Shown: positions 51,608 through 60,170 of the stretch, one piece after another
Numbering within the stretch: the first letter of the stretch is position 1
Layout of the letters: each line of letters starts with the position of its first letter
Assembly: GCF_016775155.1 (NCBI RefSeq)
Contig: NZ_JAEUGD010000001.1
Coordinates: 62,001 to 126,000, forward strand
Source of the DNA: Fulvivirga marina
Lineage (GTDB): Bacteria > Bacteroidota > Bacteroidia > Cytophagales > Cyclobacteriaceae
Length of the DNA: 64,000 bases
Reading direction: 5' to 3'
The notes under the pieces: generated by a model
The model's input: the letters and a program-made list of their open reading frames with translations, nothing else
Told to the model about the DNA's origin: nothing
Databases searched by the model: none
Position numbers and translations under genes: made by a program

Positions 51608-53521
51608 TTGATAACTCATTTTTTGTTAAAACTGCGAATACTTCCCAGGTGGATAATTATTCTATTGGATGTAATCATTGTGGGGTTTGCTACTTACCTT
51701 GCATACCTTCTTAGGTTTAATTTTGAAATCGTAGAGTTAAATCAGTTCAATTATTTTCTTGGTATTGGTATCAACATGTTTTCTTGTTTTATAGCTTTAT
51801 TGGTTACAAGAAGTTATGCAGGAATTGTTAGATACACTGGGTTACAAGATGGACTAAGGGTGTTTTATTCATTGGTCATTGCACATGTAATTACCTGTGT
51901 AGCGAATCTTCTATATCATTATAATTATAGCAAAAATTTAATACCTTACTCAGTTATTTTGATAGCTTTTTTGGCATCATTCCTCTTCCTTTTTCAGTAC
52001 CGTCTCCTCATTAAAAACCTATTCTCTTATTACCGTGCTACAACAAATGAAAAATCAAGGATACTTATTTTTGGCGCTGGTCAATTAGGGATTGTTACCC
52101 ATCAATTGATTGAGGGTAGTAATGATTCTAATTATCGCGTTGTAGCTTTTCTAGAAGATAACCCGCATATGGTGGGTAAGAAACTCAACGGAACTCCGAT
52201 TTATAATGGAGCAGAATTGAGTGACTTACTAAAGACTTTGGAAATTGCAGAATTAGTGATTGCGGTTACAAATATTTCGGTTGATAGAAAAAATGATATA
52301 GTGGATATTTGTCTTGATAATGAGGTGAAGATAAGAACGGTTCCCAAAGTGGATCAATGGGTAAAGGGAGAACTTAGTCTCAATCAGATTAAAGAAATAA
52401 ATATAGAAGACTTATTAGGAAGAGAGGCCATTGAGTTGGATAATGAGGTAGTAAGGAATCAACTCTTAGGAAAGAGAGTTTGTATAACAGGTGCGGCAGG
52501 GTCAATAGGTAGTGAGTTAGTAAGACAGGTTGCCAAGTATAAGCCAGCAGCGCTAATTTTAATTGATCAGGCTGAGTCTGCCCTATATGATATAGAACGT
52601 GAATTTGAAGGCATTAGAGAAGTTGAGTTCTATGTTGCAGATGTTACTAACTATAATCGTATTGATGCAATATTTGCAGATCATAAGCCTGAAATAATGT
52701 TTCATGCTGCTGCTTATAAACATGTTCCAATGATGGAGAGGAATCCAATAGAAGCAGTTTTGTGTAACATAATTGGAACAAAAAACCTTGCAGACCTTGC
52801 GATCAAGTATCAGGTTGAGAAGTTTGTTATGATTTCTACTGATAAGGCTGTGAATCCCACAAATGTAATGGGATGTTCCAAACGAATTGCAGAGATTTAT
52901 GTTCGTTCACTTAATAATTATTTGTCTTTAAAGGAAGAGGGTGGGACTTCCTTTGTAACAACACGTTTTGGTAATGTTTTGGGATCCAATGGGTCCGTTA
53001 TACCCTTTTTTCAGAAGCAGATTAATTCTGGCGGTCCTGTGACAGTAACACATCCTGAAATTACACGATATTTTATGACTATTACAGAAGCCTGTCAGTT
53101 AGTCCTAGAAGCTGGTGCTATGGGTAAGGGGGGCGAGATATTCATATTTGATATGGGTAAATCAATGAAAATTGTAGATCTTGCCAAAAAGATGATTCAA
53201 CTATCAGGATTACAGCTAAATAGAGATATTGAGATTGTTTTTACAGGCCTTAGGCAGGGAGAGAAACTCTACGAGGAGTTATTGGCCAATAAAGAGAATA
53301 CCGTTCCAACACATAATAATAAGATAATGATAGCTAAGGTACAAGAATATGATTATAATCGTATAAATGATTGTGTTGAAGAACTAAGAGCGGCTATTAG
53401 TAACAATATGGACGATTATCAAATTGTTAGTATTATGAAGACTATTGTTCCCGAATTCAGAAGCAATAGCTCTCGTTACCAAATTCTTGATAAGGATTCA
53501 TCCACTTCTTCATCTAATTGA
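51608..53521 (+). CDS. Membrane-bound NDP-sugar 4,6-dehydratase (PglF/WbpM/CapD-like)
   Basis: Converts UDP-GlcNAc to a UDP-4-keto-6-deoxy sugar on the membrane. Four N-terminal helices (residues about 15-130) precede a Rossmann sensor-like domain (RILIFGAGQLGIVTHQLI) and the SDR catalytic domain: GAAGSIGSELVRQ for NAD+ near residue 298, FHAAAYKHVPMMERNP, and MISTDKAVNPTNVMGCSKRIAE with the catalytic residues, then TTRFGNVLGSNGSVIPFF. 637 residues is typical. The start is TTG at 51608. It is the last gene of the polysaccharide locus and makes the 4-keto substrate for the aminotransferase at 50378. Confidence 0.95.
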   Translation: MITHFLLKLRILPRWIIILLDVIIVGFATYLAYLLRFNFEIVELNQFNYFLGIGINMFSCFIALLVTRSYAGIVRYTGLQDGLRVFYSLVIAHVITCVANLLYHYNYSKNLIPYSVILIAFLASFLFLFQYRLLIKNLFSYYRATTNEKSRILIFGAGQLGIVTHQLIEGSNDSNYRVVAFLEDNPHMVGKKLNGTPIYNGAELSDLLKTLEIAELVIAVTNISVDRKNDIVDICLDNEVKIRTVPKVDQWVKGELSLNQIKEINIEDLLGREAIELDNEVVRNQLLGKRVCITGAAGSIGSELVRQVAKYKPAALILIDQAESALYDIEREFEGIREVEFYVADVTNYNRIDAIFADHKPEIMFHAAAYKHVPMMERNPIEAVLCNIIGTKNLADLAIKYQVEKFVMISTDKAVNPTNVMGCSKRIAEIYVRSLNNYLSLKEEGGTSFVTTRFGNVLGSNGSVIPFFQKQINSGGPVTVTHPEITRYFMTITEACQLVLEAGAMGKGGEIFIFDMGKSMKIVDLAKKMIQLSGLQLNRDIEIVFTGLRQGEKLYEELLANKENTVPTHNNKIMIAKVQEYDYNRINDCVEELRAAISNNMDDYQIVSIMKTIVPEFRSNSSRYQILDKDSSTSSSN

Positions 53522-53704
53522 ATATAATTTTTTTGATTTAGTATTAGAATTTCAGTGAGCATGTGAGGTTTTTGGCATGACATAAGTTATATTCCTTGAG
53601 ACGTTATTTACCTTTCCTGAAGTTTTTATAACCGTTCCGGTATATCATACTACAAGCATTTGAAAACTTTGGTCTTTGTTTATCAGGATATTAGGCCCCA
53701 AATC

Positions 53705-54613
53705 TTATCGACGTCTCCTTTGAATATTTTTAAATGGTCTTTGGTTTCTTCTCTTCTTTTTAAAACTCAATACATTTGGAGGTAAGTAATATTCTAGCTT
53801 CAAATTAAATAGAAAATACCCGTCATTATTTGAAGAATTTCCGCGAATATGATTAAGTTCCAGGCCTAACGGAGGTAAGCTTAACTCATGTCTTCTGTCT
53901 GCCATAGCTTGTACTAATGGGTCCTCAACAGAATTATGAAGCTGATAGGTAGTGCTGACATCATCTAAATAATCAGTAAATGTTAAGCGATATCCTCCTT
54001 CCAGTGAGATATTGATAAATGGGTTAGCCTTATATTTTATGCCTGCACCAAAGGGGATAACTATACCAATGCGACTATAATCAACGCCTTCTGTTTGGAG
54101 TGGCTGAAGTGCTATATATTCTCCGGCTTTTTGAAGTTCAGTTCCATTCCAATCTGTCGAAGGAACCTGTGCTTTTGGGTTGAAATACAATAGCCCAATT
54201 CCAACAAAACCATATGGGTTGAATTGTGGCCTTTGATAAAATTTAGTACCATTAGGCAGTGCATTAATAATCCCTACAATATTAAGTTCGAAGTTATCAG
54301 ATCTAAAGGACAAATTTCTTACAACTCGTCCTTCTTCATTGGCATCGCTGTCGTCACCTCGTAATTGGAACCACGTGATTTCTGTTCTGGCAGATATTCG
54401 AGGTGTGAGGAAATGTTGTAGACCTATATTTAAACTGGGCTTGGCATCCATATACTCACCAGGATCTTTGAGGTCTCCAAAGTAAGTTGAAGTTCCGGTG
54501 CCCATAGAAACAATAGCATCTCTTCCTCCACTAAACCTATAAAAACTCTGCGAATTAACAACTCCAACTACCCCTAACAAACTTATGCTGAGTACAGCTA
54601 CAAATATCTTCAT
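53705..54613 (-). CDS. DUF6089 family outer-membrane beta-barrel-like protein
   Basis: A 302-residue exported protein with signal peptide (residues 1 to about 21, ending VNSQ). Repeated amphipathic strands (GTGTSTYFGDLKD, RISARTEITWFQLRGDD, NPYGFVGIGLLYFNPKAQ, INISLEGGYRLTFTDYLDDV) are typical of DUF6089 proteins in Bacteroidota, which are thought to be outer-membrane components. The C-terminus is highly basic (KKKRRNQRPFKNIQRRRR), as in some of these proteins. It is on the minus strand, downstream of the tRNA, and convergent with the polysaccharide locus. Confidence 0.85.
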   Translation of the reverse strand: MKIFVAVLSISLLGVVGVVNSQSFYRFSGGRDAIVSMGTGTSTYFGDLKDPGEYMDAKPSLNIGLQHFLTPRISARTEITWFQLRGDDSDANEEGRVVRNLSFRSDNFELNIVGIINALPNGTKFYQRPQFNPYGFVGIGLLYFNPKAQVPSTDWNGTELQKAGEYIALQPLQTEGVDYSRIGIVIPFGAGIKYKANPFINISLEGGYRLTFTDYLDDVSTTYQLHNSVEDPLVQAMADRRHELSLPPLGLELNHIRGNSSNNDGYFLFNLKLEYYLPPNVLSFKKKRRNQRPFKNIQRRRR

Positions 54614-54719
54614 GGTCTAATTATACTCATTAAGCTACAATTTAATAAATAATGTTGGTAATTATAAAATATTGTAACATCAAATTAACGCTATAGTTCT
54701 AGCTTACCCTTTAAAATCA

Positions 54720-54748
54720 AAATAGCCCCGCATTTTGCAGAGCTATTT
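54720..54748 (-). terminator. Intrinsic terminator of the tRNA-Arg transcript
   Basis: On the minus strand, a 12-bp stem (AAATAGCTCTGC against GCGGGGCTATTT, with a few G-T pairs) and a 5-nt loop lie immediately after the tRNA end and are followed by TGATTTT. It is oriented as a minus-strand terminator and insulates the DUF6089 gene downstream. Confidence 0.75.
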
Positions 54749-54751
54749 AAG

Positions 54752-54825
54752 TGCACTCGGAAGGATTCGAACCCTCAACCCCCAGAGCCGAAATCTGGTA
54801 TTCTATCCAGTTGAACTACGAGTGC
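54752..54825 (-). tRNA. tRNA-Arg (anticodon TCG)
   Basis: Read on the minus strand, the acceptor stem GCACTCG pairs with CGAGTGC, the D stem is GTTC/GAAT, the anticodon stem is CCAGA/TCTGG with loop TTTCGGC, so the anticodon is TCG (reads CGN Arg codons). The T arm is GAGGG-TTCGAAT-CCTTC. All stems pair, with only a G-T in two places. The discriminator is A and CCA is not encoded, as is common in Bacteroidota. It is downstream of sucC and ends with the terminator at 54720. Confidence 0.95.
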
Positions 54826-54828
54826 ATC

Positions 54829-54846
54829 AGCTATATTGCTATAGCT
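54829..54846 (-). terminator. 7-bp stem-loop between sucC and tRNA-Arg
   Basis: AGCTATA and TATAGCT flank a 4-base loop seven nt after the sucC stop. A/T-rich and without a good U-tract, it could be a weak terminator or a processing element between the sucC message and the tRNA. Confidence 0.45.
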
Positions 54847-54852
54847 TATTAT

Positions 54853-56064
54853 TTATGATAATACTTCTTTTACTTTTGCCGCAGCATCTTTTAATAAGAT
54901 GGCAGAAGCCACTTTTAAGCCTGATTCCTCAATAATTTTTGCCCCTTCTTCCGCGTTGGTACCTTGCAGACGAACAATGATCGGGATATCAATGTTTCCA
55001 ATCTTCTTATATGCTTCTACTACACCGTTCGCAACACGGTCGCATCTAACGATACCCCCAAAGATATTAATCAAAATGGCTTTTACATTAGGATCTTTCA
55101 ATATAATTCTGAATCCCGCTTCAACAGTTTCCGCATTAGCACCGCCACCAACATCAAGGAAATTGGCAGGCTCACCACCAGAGAGCTTAATGATATCCAT
55201 TGTGGCCATAGCTAGACCGGCACCATTAACCATACATCCCACGTTACCATCAAGTTTAACATAACTTAAACCTGATCTTCCGGCTTCAACTTCCGCAGGA
55301 TCTTCTTCGGTAATATCTCTAAGTTCAACAAGGTCTTTATGTCTGAACATAGCGTTGTCGTCAAGGTTAACCTTGGCATCAACAGCCAATATTTTGTTGT
55401 CAGAAGTTTTTAAAACAGGATTAATTTCAAACATTGACGAATCGGTAGCCTCATATGCTTTATAAAGAGCATTAATGAACTTTACCATTTCTTTGAAAGC
55501 GGTACCTTCAAGACCTAGGGCAAAAGCAATTTTTCGTGCTTGGAAGCCTTGCAAACCTACAGAAGGGTCAATCCATTCCTTTACAATCTTTTCAGGTGAA
55601 TTTTCAGCAACTTCTTCGATATCCATACCACCTTCCGTAGAGGCCATGATAACGTTGCAACTCTTCGCTCTATCAAGCAATATACTCAGGTAGTATTCCT
55701 TTGGCTCTGAATCTCCAGGGTAATACACATCCTCTGCAATAAGGACTTTGTTTACTTTTTTACCCTCTTCTCCGGTCTGATGTGTTACCAATGTACCACC
55801 CAGAATGCCTTTGGCTTTTTCAGTCACCTGATCCAACGATTTAGCCAAAACAACTCCGTTTGAACCAGTCTCCTTCACCTTTCCTTTTCCACGTCCACCG
55901 GCATGAATTTGAGCTTTGATTACATACCAACTGGTACCAGTTTCATTATGAAGCTCTTTCGCTGCATCCAATGCTTTATCAGCATTGTCGGCAACAATAC
56001 CTCGTTGAACCTGTACCCCGTATTTTTTTAATATGTCTTTTGCTTGATATTCGTGAATGTTCAT
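54853..56064 (-). CDS. sucC: Succinyl-CoA synthetase beta subunit (ADP/GDP-forming)
   Basis: TCA-cycle enzyme subunit, 403 residues with the ATG at 56064. This start is chosen because it gives the invariant MNIHEYQAKDILKKYGV N-terminus; an upstream in-frame ATG at 56157 would add 31 atypical residues overlapping the promoter. ATP-grasp blocks are QIHAGGRGKGKVK near residue 45, LDVGGGANAETV and NIFGGIVRCDRVANG near residue 330, the CoA-contact loop. The alpha subunit (sucD) is not in the window. A promoter of Bacteroidota type sits directly upstream, and lolD is divergent from it. Confidence 0.97.
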   Translation of the reverse strand: MNIHEYQAKDILKKYGVQVQRGIVADNADKALDAAKELHNETGTSWYVIKAQIHAGGRGKGKVKETGSNGVVLAKSLDQVTEKAKGILGGTLVTHQTGEEGKKVNKVLIAEDVYYPGDSEPKEYYLSILLDRAKSCNVIMASTEGGMDIEEVAENSPEKIVKEWIDPSVGLQGFQARKIAFALGLEGTAFKEMVKFINALYKAYEATDSSMFEINPVLKTSDNKILAVDAKVNLDDNAMFRHKDLVELRDITEEDPAEVEAGRSGLSYVKLDGNVGCMVNGAGLAMATMDIIKLSGGEPANFLDVGGGANAETVEAGFRIILKDPNVKAILINIFGGIVRCDRVANGVVEAYKKIGNIDIPIIVRLQGTNAEEGAKIIEESGLKVASAILLKDAAAKVKEVLS

Positions 56065-56081
56065 GCTTACAAATTTTTGCA

Positions 56082-56113
56082 CGAAAGTAGTTCTTTTGGT
56101 TTTATATTTCAAA
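56082..56113 (-). promoter_or_regulatory. Bacteroidota sigma-70-type promoter of sucC
   Basis: On the minus strand TTTG (56110-56113) is followed by 20 nt and TACTTTCG (56082-56089), a one-base variant of the TAnnTTTG box. Predicted transcription begins about 10 nt before the ATG at 56064. The match of both elements and the short leader are typical for this phylum. Confidence 0.65.
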
Positions 56114-56184
56114 CATTGTTGATTTAAAATCATGTTGAAGAGGCATTCTATATTCAATTTTCATAAGTTTGAATCGTACTTAAT

Positions 56185-56856
56185 ATGGGCAGCAACAGGA
56201 TTATGTTAAAAGCAAGCAGAATTACTAAATCATACGGAGAGCTTCGTGTTCTTAAGGGAATCGATCTCCTTGTTGAAAGAAAGGAGATAATCTCTATAGT
56301 TGGAGCATCTGGGGCAGGTAAAAGTACATTACTACACATTTTGGGTACACTTGATCAAGCAGATGGAGGTTCATTAAGAATTGATCAATCTGATATTGGC
56401 AGGATGACCAATAAAGAAAAGTCAGCCTTTAGAAATAAACACATAGGCTTTATTTTTCAGTTTCATAATCTTTTACCAGAGTTCACGGCTAAAGAAAATA
56501 TCTGCATACCCGGCTATATTGGTAAAAAAGATGTCAACGAAGTAAGTAGACGAGCTGATGAGTTACTTGAAGTACTTGGTATTTCTGCCAGGAAAGACCA
56601 TAAACCCTCTGAGCTTTCAGGGGGAGAGCAACAACGAGCGGCAGTGGCGAGAGCCTTAATCAATAATCCATCCATTATTTTTGCTGATGAACCAAGTGGT
56701 AACCTGGATTCTAAGAATGCTAAGGAATTACACAATCTTTTTTTTAAACTACGCGACGAACTCGGTCAGACCTTTGTTATTGTTACTCACAATGAAGAAC
56801 TGGCTGATATGGCTGACAGAAAATTAGAGATCAAGGATGGAGTGATGTTTTCTTAA
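56185..56856 (+). CDS. lolD: LolD-like ABC transporter ATP-binding subunit
   Basis: The ATPase of a lipoprotein-releasing or MacB-type ABC exporter. Walker A is GASGAGKST near residue 41, the signature [15 protein letters not shown] near residue 143, Walker [14 protein letters not shown], and the H-loop VIVTHNEE. The 223-residue length fits LolD. An alternative start is the ATG at 56203 ([12 protein letters not shown]), which is closer to typical LolD N-termini. The membrane subunit (LolC/E) is not adjacent; the gene stands alone, divergent from sucC. Substrate is inferred from family only. Confidence 0.88.
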   Translation: MGSNRIMLKASRITKSYGELRVLKGIDLLVERKEIISIVGASGAGKSTLLHILGTLDQADGGSLRIDQSDIGRMTNKEKSAFRNKHIGFIFQFHNLLPEFTAKENICIPGYIGKKDVNEVSRRADELLEVLGISARKDHKPSELSGGEQQRAAVARALINNPSIIFADEPSGNLDSKNAKELHNLFFKLRDELGQTFVIVTHNEELADMADRKLEIKDGVMFS

Positions 56857-56917
56857 GGTGTTGTTTCAAAGTGGTTTAAAAACTATTTACCCACGATTAC
56901 AAGCCAATAGACATTAT
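56857..56917. other. Short spacer between lolD and the nitroreductase remnant
   Basis: Part of a 315-nt stretch (56857-57171) without an intact gene. Nothing recognised here except the decayed nitroreductase 3' part that follows. Confidence 0.5.
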
Positions 56918-57147
56918 ATGTATGCTTGTGGAGCAACTATGAGGCCATAGCCGATAATCTATATGTTCATCAGATGGCAGGAATAAACCAAGGCATGGCG
57001 GTAAAACTCTTTAAGGTTCCTGAAACTTTTGAAGTATTAACAGGAGTAGCTTTGGGGTATCTTGGAGACCTAAATCAACTAAGTGAAAGGAACAGGAAAC
57101 CTGAAGTTGCCGAAAGACAGAAAGGTGCTTATATTTGTAATATTTAA
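56918..57147 (+). pseudogene. 3' remnant of a nitroreductase-family gene
   Basis: From 56926 one frame reads IADNLYVHQMAGINQGMAVKLFKVPETFEVLTGVALGYLGD, matching the C-terminal part of nitroreductase-family proteins (LYVHQMAGF...P...TVIALGYLGD pattern) and ending after a short basic tail. Just before it a different frame reads YACGATMRP, which resembles the preceding D(T)GAAxxN block, so a frameshift separates the two parts. The first roughly 120 residues including the start are missing. No other nitroreductase sequence is present in the region, so it is a decayed fragment, probably not expressed. Confidence 0.7.
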
Positions 57148-57171
57148 AGAGTCCTGGGGCGATAGCTTTGT

Positions 57172-58491
57172 TTAGTGATTTAAGATTTCTGCTTCAACTT
57201 CTTCTATTTCAACATGACCAGAAGCGTTAATTGAAGTAAGTCTTACTTTTTTGAGTTCATTGATAAGTACTGGGTCATACTTGGCAGCTACCCTGATGTA
57301 ATTGTTGGTAAACCCATGCATCATACCGTTTTCAATGTCTTCTTCAAACAAGACTGTATCTATGCGTCCCAGGTTTTCGTCGTAAAACTTCCTCTTTTTC
57401 TTTTCAGATAGGGTTCTTAACATTTTGGACCGCTGATGTCTTATTTTCATAGGTACAGCATTGCCCATTTCTGGTGCCTCCGTATTGGCACGCTCAGAGT
57501 AAGTAAATACGTGTAGATATGAAATGTCAAGTTCGTTAAGGAACTGGTATGTCTCAAGGAAGTCTTCATCCGTTTCGCCAGGAAACCCTACTATAACATC
57601 CACTCCAATACAACAATGTGGCATGACCGATTTTATTTTTTCTACCCGACTTACATATAAGGCACTGAGATACCGCCTTTTCATCATTTTTAGTATTTTG
57701 TCGGAGCCTGATTGTAATGGGATATGGAAGTGGGGAACAAATTTATTTGACTCTGCTACGAAATCAATGATATCATCATGAAGGAGGTTTGGCTCAATAG
57801 AAGATATCCTAAAACGATCAATCCCTTCCACTTGATCCAGTGCTTTGATTAAATCTATAAACTTATCTTCCCTTTTACCATCTCTAATGCCAAAATCACC
57901 TGTATTTACACCTGTTAAAACAATTTCCTTTACACCTGAGTTTGCAATTTCCTTGGCAGCTTGAATGATATTGGGAACATTGTCACTTCTGCTATTTCCT
58001 CTGGCTAATGGAATAGTGCAGAAGGTGCAACTATAATCACAGCCATCCTGAACTTTTAGAAAGGTACGTGTGCGATCATTGATGGAGTAAGCATTGTTGA
58101 AAATATTGGCTTCTTCAATTTCAGACGCCAATACCTTTGTTTCTTTTATTCTTACGAAGCCATCCAAGAGTTCAATAAGTCTAAACTTTTCAGCAGCGCC
58201 CAATACAGCATCAACTCCAGGTATTTCAGATATTTCCTTGGGCTTTAGCTGGGCATAACAACCAATGATAGTGATATATGCATCAGGAGATATTTTTCTT
58301 GCCTCCCGGACCACTTTCCTACATTTTTTATCAGCATTTTCAGTGACGGAACATGTATTGATAATGAAAATGTCAGGGCTGTCAGTAAACTCAGCCTTTT
58401 TATACCCTTTTTCTTCGAACATCCTGGAGATAGTTGAAGTCTCAGAGAAGTTCAGTTTACAGCCTAATGTATAAAATGCAACTTTTTTCAT
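57172..58491 (-). CDS. mtaB: MtaB: tRNA (N6-threonylcarbamoyladenosine(37)-C2)-methylthiotransferase
   Basis: This radical-SAM enzyme adds the methylthio group to t6A37 in ANN-decoding tRNAs. The N-terminal UPF0004 domain carries cluster cysteines in TLGCKLNFSE, NTCSVTENAD and IIGCYAQ. The SAM-cluster motif is CDYSCTFC (CxxxCxxC) near residue 150, followed by PLARGNSRS and VLTGVNTGDFG. A C-terminal TRAM domain ends GHVEIEEVEAE. The 439-residue length is right for MtaB and the N-terminal sequence differs from MiaB. It follows a perfect -7 box and is adjacent to an unrelated endonuclease gene in the same orientation. Confidence 0.95.
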   Translation of the reverse strand: MKKVAFYTLGCKLNFSETSTISRMFEEKGYKKAEFTDSPDIFIINTCSVTENADKKCRKVVREARKISPDAYITIIGCYAQLKPKEISEIPGVDAVLGAAEKFRLIELLDGFVRIKETKVLASEIEEANIFNNAYSINDRTRTFLKVQDGCDYSCTFCTIPLARGNSRSDNVPNIIQAAKEIANSGVKEIVLTGVNTGDFGIRDGKREDKFIDLIKALDQVEGIDRFRISSIEPNLLHDDIIDFVAESNKFVPHFHIPLQSGSDKILKMMKRRYLSALYVSRVEKIKSVMPHCCIGVDVIVGFPGETDEDFLETYQFLNELDISYLHVFTYSERANTEAPEMGNAVPMKIRHQRSKMLRTLSEKKKRKFYDENLGRIDTVLFEEDIENGMMHGFTNNYIRVAAKYDPVLINELKKVRLTSINASGHVEIEEVEAEILNH

Positions 58492-58498
58492 CGGGCTG

Positions 58499-58506
58499 CA
58501 AAGTTA
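58499..58506 (-). promoter_or_regulatory. -7 box (TAACTTTG) immediately upstream of mtaB
   Basis: On the minus strand TAACTTTG is a perfect TAnnTTTG box ending 8 nt before the mtaB ATG at 58491, so transcription would start only a few bases from the start codon. No clear -33 TTTG at the normal spacing was found. Confidence 0.5.
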
Positions 58507-58595
58507 AGAATAAAATTACGTAAAGTCCTCAGATGAAATTATTAAAAGCTATGCGTATATTTAGAGGTTAAAATTATTATATCGAGTAATTTAAG

Positions 58596-58633
58596 GCAGG
58601 CCTTCTTCAAAAATTGTTTTGAAGAGGGCCTGC
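58596..58633 (-). terminator. 17-bp stem-loop after the endonuclease gene
   Basis: Arms 58596-58612 and 58617-58633 pair over 17 positions with one G-T pair and a 4-base loop, 22 nt beyond the stop of the endonuclease gene on the minus strand. The following RNA is U/A-rich (CTTAAATTACTC). This is the strongest hairpin in the right part of the window. Confidence 0.75.
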
Positions 58634-58654
58634 TGAGGTTCGGCTAAATTTGAA

Positions 58655-59572
58655 TTAGTTTGTTGGGCCGTTATCTACTCTTGATTCAATGGTACTTTGT
58701 ATGCTGCCAGATAAATTACTGAATAGATCATAATTTCTGATAGATTCGATATTATCGACACTAGTTCTGTAATCACCCCAGTTTGACCCGATATCCTGGT
58801 TGTTTGGAATGTTGACGGCAATTACTCGAGTCGACGAACTTACTCTATTTAGGTCATTGTAACCTTCAGGTAAAACAAGGATTACCTTCCATATGTAGGC
58901 TGGTACAGTTACTTTTCCGCCAGCTAGTGTTGATTTATAACCGTATCTTCCGCTGCCCCCTTTGCCATAGCTTCCCATAATTACGTAGAGTTCATTTCCT
59001 TGGTCGACGAGTTTACGACAGTAGCTTTCAAGATTAGCCCATACTCGTTGATTATTATTGGGTGCCTGAGGGATAATATTGGACATATAAAAGGTTGCTT
59101 TATTATCTCCAGAGCTGCCAGTCCTGTCAGCGGAGGGGCAATTGTGACCTCTGTCAAAACCGCTATTGGTGTAATCAGAAGAGCTTACTCTATACCAGCC
59201 ACTTGGCAACGAGGTGTCAGTAACAAAGCTTGTAGATCGTGAAGCTGACCCCAGCCAGTCTTCGTTCAAATGCCAGCTCACCCAGTTTGGTGTTCCTCTA
59301 TCCCTGTGGTAAGACATAGCATATTGGGGCTTGGAGATCAGGTAGTTCCAATAGTAATACGAGTTTGAATTGGCTCCACTGGGGTTCCCCATGAGCAAGT
59401 TATTGTCTCTGCCATACTTGGCGTCCTGGTTGTTATTCTTGTCAGAAGAAACCGGACTCTCAGATACAGTTTGCTCATAAGGGGACTTTGGAGAAATTCC
59501 TTCTTCCTGGCATGAAAAGATTAACGCACTCAGAAATAGAAGAATGCTGATTTTTGATTTTAGCAAATTCAT
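58655..59572 (-). CDS. DNA/RNA non-specific endonuclease (NUC1 family), lipoprotein
   Basis: A secreted nuclease of 305 residues. The signal peptide ends LIFSC, lipobox Cys21, so it is lipid-anchored. After a Ser/Asn-rich linker (about 25-60) the NUC1 domain has the catalytic DRGHNCPSADR (His in DRGH) near residue 143, ATFYMSNIIPQAPNNNQRVWANLE and GKVTVPAYIWKVIL. It cleaves DNA and RNA with Mg2+ in this family; use in nutrient scavenging or biofilm DNA turnover is inferred. It lies between mtaB (163-nt gap) and the DinB-like gene. Confidence 0.93.
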   Translation of the reverse strand: MNLLKSKISILLFLSALIFSCQEEGISPKSPYEQTVSESPVSSDKNNNQDAKYGRDNNLLMGNPSGANSNSYYYWNYLISKPQYAMSYHRDRGTPNWVSWHLNEDWLGSASRSTSFVTDTSLPSGWYRVSSSDYTNSGFDRGHNCPSADRTGSSGDNKATFYMSNIIPQAPNNNQRVWANLESYCRKLVDQGNELYVIMGSYGKGGSGRYGYKSTLAGGKVTVPAYIWKVILVLPEGYNDLNRVSSSTRVIAVNIPNNQDIGSNWGDYRTSVDNIESIRNYDLFSNLSGSIQSTIESRVDNGPTN

Positions 59573-59725
59573 TTTGTTAGGTTTTAAGTTGAAATTGCTG
59601 TAAAAACAAAAAAATAGATCAACAGTTTTTTATGCAGACATTATGATGCTGTTAATTATAGACTGCAGGTAACTCTTATTCTTTATAAGAAAAGAGCAAT
59701 ATTATGATTTTCAGTAACTAACGAC

Positions 59726-60169
59726 TTAACCTTCAATTAACCTCCTTAGGTAATTAATTTGGCCTAAGTGGTAATTGAGATGTGCATGTAGGTGTAAAAG
59801 AAAGTATTCGGTACCGAAGGCTTCACCCCTAAGAGTAATAGGGTAGGTTGAAGCCAAAGTCTCTGGCGAGATTTTGCTTAGAGCAGAGGTTACAATTTGT
59901 TTGGTTTCATTAATGTTTTTGATCAACTCAGGTATAGGAACATTCTTTTGGCTGAATTCCAGTTCACGTTGTCTTATATATCCCGTTTGACCGATACCTG
60001 TACCAATAAAATGTTTGAGGTTGCCGCAAATATGGAGAGCGAGGTTGCCGGCAGAATTGGAAACTCCTGGACGTATACTCCATAAGTTCTCTTTTTTATT
60101 AAAGGATTGAATTTCATTGATAAGCGCATCAAGGTCTCGCTCGTATAGTTTTTTTAGAGAATCCAGCAT
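59726..60169 (-). CDS. DinB-like (DUF1572-type) four-helix protein
   Basis: A 147-residue protein of the DinB/YfiT-like fold with metal-binding His in NLALHICGN and HLHAHLNYHLGQINYLRR near the C-terminus. The start is placed at the ATG at 60169 (MLDSLKKLYERDLD), which begins 1 nt past the upstream gene's stop; an earlier in-frame ATG at 60214 would overlap that gene by 44 nt. Family members include thiol-dependent transferases; the function here is unknown. It follows the barrel-protein gene and shares its message. Confidence 0.83.
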   Translation of the reverse strand: MLDSLKKLYERDLDALINEIQSFNKKENLWSIRPGVSNSAGNLALHICGNLKHFIGTGIGQTGYIRQRELEFSQKNVPIPELIKNINETKQIVTSALSKISPETLASTYPITLRGEAFGTEYFLLHLHAHLNYHLGQINYLRRLIEG

Positions 60170-60170
60170 T

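Noticed and set aside
56065-56157. 31-residue N-terminal extension of SucC
   Set aside because: The extension covers the promoter, is unlike any SucC N-terminus, and the canonical MNIHEYQ start follows at 56064.
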